The position numbers and the translations under genes were made by a program. From positions 1-12,128 of the forward strand of contig JBKBMW010000024.1 of assembly GCA_046295675.1 (NCBI GenBank): DNA of 12,128 nt, written 5' to 3'. Shown here one piece after another: positions 1 through 5,482 of the stretch. Position 1 is the first letter of the stretch, and each line of letters starts with the position of its first letter. The stretch is from JAOAJF01 sp046295675 (lineage in GTDB: Archaea > Micrarchaeota > Micrarchaeia > Anstonellales > Anstonellaceae). The notes under the pieces are model-generated. The model was not told the DNA's origin. It did no database searches and saw nothing but the letters and a program-made list of their open reading frames with translations.

Positions 1-3
1 TGT

Positions 4-486
4 ATGCAAATAAATAAAGCTTTTAATAGCTTCAAAAAACCACAATCTTTTAGAATAAAAGAATTTTTCAAAAAGTTTGAAGAATATCAAAATTATTGTC
101 TTAAAGCCAAAGAAACAAAATTTACTCCTGAGCTACGCTCTCTATACTCAAACTTTTCAAATAAACTAAAAAAAGAATTGAGAGAAGAATATATTCAACT
201 AAAGCCTGCTATAAAAAAAATTCCACAAAAATACGATCCTGTTTATGCTTTTCTAACCCCAGTTGCACTAAGCATGGTTTTTTTGATTGGAGCAGTTTAT
301 GCTGGAGCAATGAACAAAAATATCAAGGAGATAATAGACAAACCATTTGCAGTTGTCATTGGTGGACTTATTTTTATAGGTGGAATGGTTTTAGGGGCAT
401 TAAATTCTTTCATTATAACAAAAATAAAAAAATCAAAAGAAAAAAAGATTTTAAAAATTGAAAAGGACATTGAAGTTCAAAGCTAA
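4..486 (+). CDS. Unrecognised small membrane protein with two membrane segments
   Basis: I do not recognise this 160-residue protein and assign no function. Residues 1-75 are soluble, basic and probably helical, rich in Lys, Glu and Phe. Two hydrophobic stretches follow, at about residues 80-103 and 114-137, joined by a short polar loop (NKNIKEIIDK), and the protein ends in a strongly charged Lys/Glu tail. This suggests a helical hairpin in the membrane with both ends on the same side, probably the cytoplasm given the lysines beside the membrane. The start is uncertain: the ATG lies three bases from the window edge and the codon before it is open, so the true start may lie outside. The gene converges on the 268-residue membrane protein with an 8-base gap, leaving almost no room for separate terminators. 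Confidence 0.72.
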   Translation: MQINKAFNSFKKPQSFRIKEFFKKFEEYQNYCLKAKETKFTPELRSLYSNFSNKLKKELREEYIQLKPAIKKIPQKYDPVYAFLTPVALSMVFLIGAVYAGAMNKNIKEIIDKPFAVVIGGLIFIGGMVLGALNSFIITKIKKSKEKKILKIEKDIEVQS

Positions 487-494
487 TATTTTTT

Positions 495-1301
495 CTACTG
501 TTTTTCCTTGTTAGACAAATTTAAACTATCTTCTACAATCTCTTTCCTTAAATCCTTTATCCCCCAAATATGTAAGATGATGGCAAGACTTATTGAGACT
601 ACAGATGTCACAAATGGGTTAGTTCTAATAAACTCCATTAACTGAGGCACTAATTTGAAAGGTCCTGATAAAATTTCAGAACTGCTTTTAATGATTCCAA
701 ACAAAAAGCCCTTTAAGTCATTTACCTCCTTTACCAAAGACATTTTTGATAAAATATATGGTGTATTGGATACTCCATAAAGAAATGAAATAATTAATCC
801 ATTTCTTAATATCGTCAATAAGTTCAACTTCATTTTTTTTGGTGATAGTAAGGCGTAACCTTTAGATTTTTTTGCTACAATATTTGAGGTCACAAAATAT
901 GCAATAGCAGAAATTCCAACCATATAAGAAGAGATTTCCTTTATTAATGGTACTGGATTATAACTTAATAAAGAAATACCCAATATAGAACCTCCAACCA
1001 AAAAACCTGTCTTGATTATTTTCATCAAAAAGTCCAATTTATTTATATTTAGTTTCCCTAAAAATATCTTCCTATTCTTGTTTAGTTCCTCATGTATTAT
1101 ATTTTCCTCTATTCTCTCCTCTTCTTCATGCTTAGCTGTTTTTTGATTTTGAGGCTTTTCAACAACAGGCTCTTTCTCAAAATTTTCCAACCTTTCCTTC
1201 TTTTTAAAAAATTGAAGGGTTCTTGAGATGATGTTTTTCTTTTGATGAGGTTGATTTTCAAGGTTAAATTTTTTAGGTCGATTTTGTTTCAATAAGTTCA
1301 T
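495..1301 (-). CDS. Unrecognised membrane protein with about four membrane segments
   Basis: I do not recognise this 268-residue protein. The first 85 or so residues are highly charged and probably disordered, basic at first and then acidic around residues 58-72. Hydrophobic segments follow at roughly 96-114, 124-143, 161-184 and 228-247, and the tail is charged. This indicates a membrane protein with a long N-terminal cytoplasmic extension. The ATG at 1299-1301 is supported by an upstream GGGAGTGG Shine-Dalgarno sequence about 6 bases away on the minus strand, and by a TTTATAAA box further upstream. It converges with the two-segment membrane protein at the left edge and diverges from superoxide dismutase. 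Both left-hand proteins share a plan of charged N-terminus, membrane segments and Lys/Glu tail, but I see no sequence similarity that would make them paralogues. Confidence 0.75.
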   Translation of the reverse strand: MNLLKQNRPKKFNLENQPHQKKNIISRTLQFFKKKERLENFEKEPVVEKPQNQKTAKHEEEERIEENIIHEELNKNRKIFLGKLNINKLDFLMKIIKTGFLVGGSILGISLLSYNPVPLIKEISSYMVGISAIAYFVTSNIVAKKSKGYALLSPKKMKLNLLTILRNGLIISFLYGVSNTPYILSKMSLVKEVNDLKGFLFGIIKSSSEILSGPFKLVPQLMEFIRTNPFVTSVVSISLAIILHIWGIKDLRKEIVEDSLNLSNKEKQ

Positions 1302-1354
1302 TATTCCACTCCCAATTTTTATTTTTTATATATCTATATATTTTTCTAGTCCTA

Positions 1355-1369
1355 GTTTATAAATATTAT
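1355..1369 (-). promoter_or_regulatory. Putative TATA promoter of the minus-strand membrane protein gene
   Basis: Read on the minus strand this is ATAATATTTATAAAC, with a core TTTATAAA that fits the archaeal TATA-box consensus. A transcription start about 25 bases downstream would fall near 1333 and give a leader of roughly 30 bases that contains the GGGAGTGG ribosome site. A second AT-rich stretch at about 1322-1340 could also serve but would make the message nearly leaderless. This is inference from position and sequence only. Confidence 0.4.
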
Positions 1370-1390
1370 GGTAATTTATGTAATAATATA

Positions 1391-1418
1391 GATATATAAG
1401 AAAAGATATATAAGAAAA
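1391..1418 (+). repeat. Perfect 14-bp tandem duplication in the divergent promoter region
   Basis: GATATATAAGAAAA occurs twice back to back at 1391-1404 and 1405-1418. Each copy carries a TATATAAG element that resembles a TATA box on the plus strand. The pair lies between two divergent genes, about 55 bases upstream of the better placed TATA box of superoxide dismutase. It could be a duplicated regulator site, a doubled promoter or a slippage product in AT-rich DNA; the sequence alone does not decide. Confidence 0.6.
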
Positions 1419-1466
1419 GCCTTTGGTAAAATTTGAAAACTACTGTTCTAATCAAAAAAATTTTAA

Positions 1467-1482
1467 AAAGTTTTATATATTT
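1467..1482 (+). promoter_or_regulatory. Putative TATA promoter of superoxide dismutase
   Basis: AAAAGTTTTATATATT combines a purine-rich BRE-like stretch with a TTTATATA core, close to the archaeal box A consensus. Transcription would start near 1500, giving a leader of about 40 bases that ends in the ribosome site GAGGGAGGA at 1532-1540, two to three bases before the ATG. Confidence 0.55.
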
Positions 1483-1542
1483 AACATTTATAAAGTTTCT
1501 TGAAAATAAATCTAAATATAAAAATAAAAAAGAGGGAGGAAA

Positions 1543-2136
1543 ATGGAAATAAAAAAATTTGAACTTCCAAAATTAGATTATGAATACAATGCATTAGAGC
1601 CAGTTATCTCAGAAAGAATAATGAAACTACATCATCAAAAACATCATGCAGCATATGTAAACAATGCAAATGCAGCTGCTGAGAAATTAGCTCTACATGC
1701 CCAAGGAAAAATTGAAATTGATGTTGCAGCAGTAAGCAGGGCGTTTTCTTTTAATCTAAATGGTCATATATTACACACAATATTTTGGAAAAACATGCGT
1801 CCACCAAAAGAGAATAATTTACCTGAAGGAAAAATTGCTACTCTAATAGAAAAAAATTTTTTCTCTTTTGAAAGTTTCAAAAAGCAGTTTGCAGCAGTAT
1901 CTAATTCTGTGGAAGGCTCAGGTTGGGGGGCTTTATATTTTGATGGAAAAGAAAGCTTATTTATACAACAAATCGAAAAGCATAATCTAATGCATCTTGC
2001 AGGGCTAAAACCAATTCTTGTATTGGATGTTTGGGAGCATTCTTATTATTTGGATTATGAAAATAGAAGGGCAGATTTTGTAGAAAATTTCTTTAAAATA
2101 ATAAATTGGGATGATGTAGAAAAAAGATTAGTCTAA
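1543..2136 (+). CDS. sod: Superoxide dismutase (Fe/Mn family)
   Basis: This cytoplasmic enzyme converts superoxide to oxygen and hydrogen peroxide. The 197 residues match the usual family length and carry the full metal site: His30 (in LHHQKHH), His78 (in GHILHTIFW), and Asp162 and His166 (in DVWEHSYYLDY). Tyr38, the second-sphere tyrosine, and Trp128 are also present. The stretch QIEKHNLMH resembles archaeal SODs; His147 appears to sit where many bacterial enzymes have the glutamine that tunes the metal, so Fe, Mn or cambialistic use cannot be predicted. The start is well supported by GAGGGAGGA just upstream. The gene has its own promoter and a T run directly after the stop, so it is probably monocistronic. 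Its presence implies at least occasional exposure to oxygen. Confidence 0.97.
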   Translation: MEIKKFELPKLDYEYNALEPVISERIMKLHHQKHHAAYVNNANAAAEKLALHAQGKIEIDVAAVSRAFSFNLNGHILHTIFWKNMRPPKENNLPEGKIATLIEKNFFSFESFKKQFAAVSNSVEGSGWGALYFDGKESLFIQQIEKHNLMHLAGLKPILVLDVWEHSYYLDYENRRADFVENFFKIINWDDVEKRLV

Positions 2137-2137
2137 A

Positions 2138-2143
2138 TTTTTT
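2138..2143 (+). terminator. T-run terminator after superoxide dismutase
   Basis: Six T residues begin two bases after the sod stop codon, followed by further T-rich sequence. Archaeal RNA polymerase commonly stops at such U runs without a hairpin, and none is obvious here. Confidence 0.45.
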
Positions 2144-2163
2144 CTATCCTTTGCTATTAAAGT

Positions 2164-2358
2164 TTAAAGTTTATTTTCCACAAAACAAGTAAATTTTGCA
2201 AATTTTGAGGTTTTTTGGCTCAAAGAAGAAGAGTTAATTTTTCTTTGAGGATAAATCCCACTCTGCCAATTGACAAACAATTTTCCAGCCCCAAACCCTC
2301 TCGGATGCAAGCCTGAATATGGTCCCCAAACCACTAGTTTTTCCTCTATATCTGCCAT
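2164..2358 (-). CDS. Possible small protein, 64 residues, unrecognised
   Basis: This uncertain ORF would begin at the ATG at 2356-2358 and ends 27 bases from the sod stop, convergent with it. The first forty residues are rich in Gly, Trp, Phe and Pro (for example VVWGPYSGLHPRGFGAGK and FVNWQSGIYPQRK), which is unusual for chance translation of AT-rich DNA. The last twenty-five are Ser/Lys/Phe-rich and look less gene-like. No clear Shine-Dalgarno sequence precedes the ATG, but AT-rich DNA just upstream would allow leaderless expression. Alternatives are a noncoding RNA that raises local G content, or the remains of a longer gene. I know of no family match. Confidence 0.3.
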   Translation of the reverse strand: MADIEEKLVVWGPYSGLHPRGFGAGKLFVNWQSGIYPQRKINSSSLSQKTSKFAKFTCFVENKL

Positions 2359-2499
2359 TTTAACCGATATAATAAAAATTAATTTGTTTTTAAATCTATC
2401 TTTTTTTAATAGACAAAAAACGAAAAAAAAAAAGAGATTTTTTTACATTGTGGTAAAAATAAAAAGATTGACATATGAATAATAATCATTAGGCAGTTT

Positions 2500-2570
2500 G
2501 CCCTCGTAGCTCAGTGGTAGAGCGCCTGTTTCGTAAACAGGAAGTCGCGAGTTCAATCCTCGCCGAGGGC
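2500..2570 (+). tRNA. tRNA-Thr (anticodon CGU)
   Basis: The 71-base gene folds into a complete cloverleaf. The acceptor stem GCCCTCG/CGAGGGC has seven pairs, the D stem is GCTC/GAGC at 2509-2512 and 2520-2523, the anticodon stem CCTGT/ACAGG is perfect, and the T stem GCGAG/CTCGC closes the loop TTCAATC. The seven-base anticodon loop TTCGTAA gives anticodon CGT at 2532-2534, which reads the threonine codon ACG. There is no intron. The CCA end is not encoded; the base after the acceptor stem (2571) is T, which would be the discriminator. The gene marks the left edge of the nuclease/hsdS region and is a candidate integration landmark. Confidence 0.96.
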
Positions 2571-2590
2571 TTTAATCTCATGTTCATTGA

Positions 2591-2597
2591 TTTTTTT
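2591..2597 (+). terminator. T7 terminator after tRNA-Thr
   Basis: A run of seven T residues starts 21 bases after the tRNA 3' end, a typical place for archaeal transcription to stop. There is no hairpin directly before it; the structured segment at 2624-2663 lies beyond it. Confidence 0.5.
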
Positions 2598-2623
2598 GAA
2601 TTTAAGGTTCTGTTCATTTATTG

Positions 2624-2663
2624 TTTAGCAAGGAAAGCCATAAATGGCAGTTTGCTAAGCAAA
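2624..2663. repeat. Nested inverted repeats with two mutually exclusive pairings
   Basis: TTAGCAA (2625-2631) can pair with TTGCTAA (2652-2658), enclosing an inner hairpin GCCA-TAAA-TGGC (2637-2648). The right arm also belongs to a second palindrome, TTTGC-TAA-GCAAA (2651-2663), so the outer stem and this hairpin cannot both form. The inverted symmetry means the same options exist for a transcript of either strand. I recognise no RNA family. It may be a small structured RNA, a regulatory leader of the nuclease gene, a mobile-element end or chance. Confidence 0.5.
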
Positions 2664-2837
2664 ATTCGCAGAGTTTTCTTACTGCTGAAGCTATAAACTC
2701 AGAGATTTAACATTACATTAAAAATAAATTCAGACTTATAAGATAAGTATAAAGAATTTCTGCAAACATAAAGGTTTATTATTATTGCGTCAGATTGAAA
2801 TAATGATGGAAGAACAGCTTAAAGAGGAGGTAAGAAA

Positions 2838-2930
2838 GTGAATAATGATAATAATGATTCTATTTTTATGAGAAATATTCAAAGGAGTATGGGGGGATTT
2901 AAAAATGGCGCTATTCCAAATAAAAAATGA
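2838..2930 (+). CDS. Possible short leader ORF overlapping the nuclease start
   Basis: A GTG at 2838-2840, preceded at six bases by GGAGGT (2826-2831), opens 30 codons that run past the nuclease ATG in a different frame and stop at 2928-2930. The predicted peptide (it begins VNNDNNDSIFMRN) looks like nothing I know and is Asn/Asp-rich at its start. The good ribosome site is the only positive sign. It could be a translational leader for the nuclease, a remnant of an upstream gene, or chance. Confidence 0.18.
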   Translation: MNNDNNDSIFMRNIQRSMGGFKNGAIPNKK

Positions 2931-3789
2931 AAAAGCATATAAGTTAAAGATTAAGAAATTCAATAATGAGAAACAATTACAGAAGATTTTTGAGAATAAT
3001 CTGGAAGAAATACTTGGAATAAGGTTTTTGGCTAGTGAATACTCAACCACGCATGGCGGAAGAATTGATACATTGGGATTAGACGAAAACAATTCGCCAG
3101 TTATTATTGAATACAAATGGGGCGAAAAAGATAATGTTATCAATCAAGGATTATTTTATCTTGATTGGCTTGTGGACCATAAAGGCGATTTTGAGATTTT
3201 AGTTCAGAAAAAGTTAGGGGAAAATGTTAAAGTTAATTGGGATGCACCAAGACTTATTTTAGTTGCCCAATCTTATAATGAATACGATAAATATGCAGTA
3301 AATAGAATTTCAGAGAATATCGAACTAAAAAAATACATTCTTTACGATAATGATGTCTTATTTATTGAAAATGTTGTTCTTCCAAATAGGAAGGAAACTG
3401 CCAAAAAGACCAAGAAAACCAACGTTACCTATAAAGAGTATACTGTTGAAGATCATTTAAGCGGAAAATCTGATAAAATAAAAGAATTATTTAAGGAACT
3501 CCAAGAAAGAATCTTAAAATTAGACGATAAAATCAAGGAAAAAGCATTAAAACACTATGTTGCATATGAGTTAGATAGAAATTTTGCCGAAGTTGTAATC
3601 CAAGCTAAGGGCTTATGGGTTTATATAGACATTTCTAAAGATGAAGTTGAAGACCATAAAAATAAACTTGTAGATGTTTCTGAAGTAGGGCACTGGGGAA
3701 CAGGGGACTTAAGAATCAAAATTGAAAATCACGAAGACATTGAATATGCAATGAATATAATTAAAAAAAGCTATGAGAACCATTTATAA
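2905..3789 (+). CDS. NucS-like PD-(D/E)XK nuclease with DUF5655-type C-terminus
   Basis: This 294-residue protein is a predicted DNA endonuclease. Residues 20-160 show a restriction-endonuclease fold pattern: Glu30 in a helix (KIFENNLEEILG), then Asp55 in GGRIDTLGLD, then Glu69 and Lys71 in VIIEYK, followed by the helix with Gln81 (NQGLFYLDWL). This is the D-ExK catalytic set of the NucS/DUF91-like group. Residues 160-195 are a Lys/Thr-rich linker. Residues 195-290 match what I know of DUF5655, including a conserved-looking GHWGTGDLRIKIE. Its biochemical role in this combination is unknown to me; such proteins often occur near defence genes, and here an hsdS remnant follows after 54 bases. 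The ATG is preceded by GGGGGGA at eight bases. All catalytic residues are intact, so the gene may still be active. Confidence 0.82.
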   Translation: MALFQIKNEKAYKLKIKKFNNEKQLQKIFENNLEEILGIRFLASEYSTTHGGRIDTLGLDENNSPVIIEYKWGEKDNVINQGLFYLDWLVDHKGDFEILVQKKLGENVKVNWDAPRLILVAQSYNEYDKYAVNRISENIELKKYILYDNDVLFIENVVLPNRKETAKKTKKTNVTYKEYTVEDHLSGKSDKIKELFKELQERILKLDDKIKEKALKHYVAYELDRNFAEVVIQAKGLWVYIDISKDEVEDHKNKLVDVSEVGHWGTGDLRIKIENHEDIEYAMNIIKKSYENHL

Positions 3790-3843
3790 GGGTCAATATG
3801 GAATGTTTTACAATTTACTCCAATGAAATTGAGGGAAGATTAG

Positions 3844-4283
3844 ATGCTTATATCTACAAAGATAGAAAAATTGGGAAATATTGCAAATTTTCAATATGGG
3901 CTTAAAGAAAATGCAAAAATAAAGGAAGTCTTGTTTATATTAGAATAATTGATATTGAGGAAGAAGGTTTTTTTAAAAAAAGACGATATTGCTTATTTAG
4001 ATTACAATCCCGAATATTTAAATTACAAATTAAACAAAAAGGATATTTTAATAGCAAGAATTTTAAAAACCAAGCTAAAATTTTGGTTAAAGGTGATGCG
4101 GAACCCCAATTTAATGCAAATACCATAAATGATTTATTAATCCCTCTCCCTCCTTTAGAAGTTCAAAATAAAATAGCCGAAGAAGTAAAATCACGAATAC
4201 AAAAAGCTGAGCAGTTGCAAAAAGAAGCCAAAGAAGAATTAGAGAAGGCAAAAAAGGAAGTTGAAAATATTATTTTAGGTTAG
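3844..4283 (+). pseudogene. hsdS: Broken type I restriction specificity subunit (half-length hsdS)
   Basis: HsdS supplies DNA recognition for type I restriction-modification. Three frames here join into one sequence: an opening with KLGNIANFQYGL, then SLVYIRIIDIEEEGF, then KDDIAYLDYNPEYLNYKLN and KKDILIARI, and finally the hallmark PQFNANTINDLLIPLPPLE with a C-terminal coiled coil (EEVKSRIQKAEQLQKEAKEE). The breaks lie at an A5 run (3915-3919, one base short), a T7A7 run (3968-3981, one base extra) and a T4 run (4081-4084, one base short). Correcting all three gives 146 codons. That covers one recognition domain at most, and the usual segment between DILIARI and PQFNANTI seems about 40-60 residues too short. 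The ATG has GAGGGAAG upstream. No hsdM or hsdR is in the window. I judge it a decayed gene, with phase variation or sequencing error as alternatives. Confidence 0.8.
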
Positions 4284-4359
4284 GTTTTGATTATAGAAGA
4301 AATAAACAAGATGATAGAACATATTTAACTACAATAAGTTAACAAAACCCAATTTAAAA

Positions 4360-4373
4360 ATATATTTATAAAC
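4360..4373 (+). promoter_or_regulatory. Putative TATA promoter for a leaderless dehydrogenase mRNA
   Basis: The sequence ATATATTTATAAAC carries a strong TTTATAAA core centred about 26 bases before the ATG at 4394. That spacing puts the transcription start at or next to the start codon, and there is no Shine-Dalgarno sequence in between (the spacer is T-rich), so the message is probably leaderless. Confidence 0.55.
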
Positions 4374-4393
4374 TATACTTTCCTTTTTGTCTT

Positions 4394-5404
4394 ATGACAA
4401 AAATGGCTTTTTTTGAATTGGAAGGTTGGGAAAAAAGTATACTGAAAAAATATTTTTCAAATCATAAGCTTTTATTTTTCAATGAAGCATTAGAGGAAAA
4501 ACATCTTTTGCAAATAAAAGAAATAGAAATTTTAGGAATTTTCATATACTCCAAAATAACAAAAGACATATTAGCAAAATTGCCAAAACTAAGGATGATA
4601 GCAACCTTTTCAACAGGTTTTGATCATATCGATATTAAAGAATGTAAAAAAAGAAAAATAGTAGTTTGCAATGTACCTACCTATGGTTCGCATACAGTTG
4701 CAGAGCATACGATAGCTCTTATGCTGGCTTTAGCAAAAAAGATTATCCCCTCTATCGACAGAACAAGAGCAGGAAATTTTTCTTTAGATGGATTGCGAAC
4801 TTTTGATATTGTTGGAAAAACACTTGGTTTAATTGGATTTGGAAAGATAGGTTCACATGTAGCAAAAGTTGCAAAGGCTTTGGGTATGAACGTAATCGTA
4901 TATGATCCATATGTAGACGAAAATTTAATAGATCTACTTGATTGTAAAAAAGTTTCTTTGGATTATCTTCTTAAGCATTCTGATATTATTTCACTTCATA
5001 CCCCCCTAACTCAACAAACCCATCATATTATAAATAAACAGACTCTTGAAAAAATGAAAACAGGAGCCATACTCATTAATACTGCAAGAGGGGGGTTGGT
5101 GGATTCAAAGGCACTCTTAGATGCAATCTTATCTAAAAAAATTGCCGGTGTTGGATTGGATGTTTTAGAAGAAGAAAATGCAATTAGAGAGGAAAAGGAA
5201 CTTCTAAAAGCAGATTATGCTAAAAAGCACGATCTACACACAGTAGTAATAACCCATATGTTAAGAGAGCATCAAAATGTTATTATTACTCCTCACAATG
5301 CATTTAATAGCAAAGAAGCTTTGGAAAGGATTGTACAAACATCGGCTGAAAATATCCAATCCTTTTTGGAAGGCAACCCAAAAAATTTAGTAACAAATAT
5401 ATAA
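4394..5404 (+). CDS. D-isomer-specific 2-hydroxyacid dehydrogenase (D-lactate dehydrogenase-like)
   Basis: This 336-residue enzyme should reduce a 2-keto acid to the D-2-hydroxyacid with NADH, or the reverse, in the cytoplasm. The NAD-binding site is LIGFGKIG (147-153) with an acidic residue, Asp171, at the end of the next strand, favouring NAD over NADP. The catalytic triad is visible: Arg232 in NTARGGLVD, a Glu in GLDVLEEE (about 260), and His301 in TPHNAFNS. The substrate-domain motif STGFDHIDI is at 73-81. Between the Glu and the His lie about 40 residues rather than the 20 of glycerate or formate dehydrogenases, a spacing seen in D-lactate dehydrogenases, so D-lactate/pyruvate is the best guess. 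Another in-frame ATG at 4403 is possible, but 4394 fits the leaderless promoter. It ends in a T6 run and appears to be its own unit. Confidence 0.92.
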   Translation: MTKMAFFELEGWEKSILKKYFSNHKLLFFNEALEEKHLLQIKEIEILGIFIYSKITKDILAKLPKLRMIATFSTGFDHIDIKECKKRKIVVCNVPTYGSHTVAEHTIALMLALAKKIIPSIDRTRAGNFSLDGLRTFDIVGKTLGLIGFGKIGSHVAKVAKALGMNVIVYDPYVDENLIDLLDCKKVSLDYLLKHSDIISLHTPLTQQTHHIINKQTLEKMKTGAILINTARGGLVDSKALLDAILSKKIAGVGLDVLEEENAIREEKELLKADYAKKHDLHTVVITHMLREHQNVIITPHNAFNSKEALERIVQTSAENIQSFLEGNPKNLVTNI

Positions 5405-5409
5405 AATAC

Positions 5410-5415
5410 TTTTTT
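5410..5415 (+). terminator. T-run terminator after the hydroxyacid dehydrogenase
   Basis: Six consecutive T residues begin six bases after the TAA stop. With the separate promoter of the aspartate kinase gene downstream, this supports separate transcription of the two units. Confidence 0.4.
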
Positions 5416-5452
5416 CTTAGAAATCATAAATTGTTATATTTGTAACATTTAG

Positions 5453-5465
5453 TTTTTTAATAAAG
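5453..5465 (+). promoter_or_regulatory. Putative TATA promoter of the lysC-lysA operon
   Basis: The stretch from 5453 reads TTTTTTAATAAAG, with an AT core TTTAATAAA centred about 25 bases before the ATG at 5483. There is no ribosome-binding sequence between it and the start codon, so the first gene of this operon is probably translated from a leaderless message. Confidence 0.4.
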
Positions 5466-5482
5466 CATGCTATTACTTTCAT

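Larger units (their letters stand above)
2137..2499. other. 363-base stretch between sod and tRNA-Thr without a certain gene
   Basis: The left part holds the sod terminator. The middle (about 2164-2358) holds a possible small minus-strand ORF described separately, and its distal half, 2260-2340, is distinctly less AT-rich than the rest of the gap. The right part, 2359-2499, is very AT-rich, includes an eleven-A run near 2423-2433, and presumably contains the tRNA promoter, although I cannot pick one TATA box with confidence. I see no structured RNA that I can name. Confidence 0.5.
2571..2904. other. 334-base stretch between tRNA-Thr and the nuclease gene
   Basis: After the tRNA terminator there is a direct repeat TGTTCATT (2581-2588 and 2611-2618), then the nested hairpin segment at 2624-2663, then a GCAG/CTGC inverted pair at 2668-2671 and 2682-2685. 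From 2700 to 2790 I see only AT-rich DNA. At 2806-2841 a 11-codon ORF (MEEQLKEEVRK) ends in GTGA, overlapping a GTG-started 30-codon ORF at 2838-2930 that has a GGAGGT six bases upstream. The nuclease ATG at 2905 has its own G-rich site GGGGGGA at 2891-2897. Confidence 0.5.

Noticed and set aside
2270..2482. 70-codon plus-strand ORF before the tRNA
   Set aside because: It ends in a Lys/Phe-rich translation of A and T runs and lies opposite the more protein-like minus-strand ORF.
2514..2696. 60-codon plus-strand ORF starting inside the tRNA
   Set aside because: It is the tRNA-Thr sequence read as protein and continued into the hairpin region; no ribosome site and no protein-like sequence.
2790..3143. 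117-codon minus-strand ORF
   Set aside because: It is antisense to the nuclease gene and low in complexity (Ser/Ile/Phe-rich), the usual shadow of an AT-rich coding strand.
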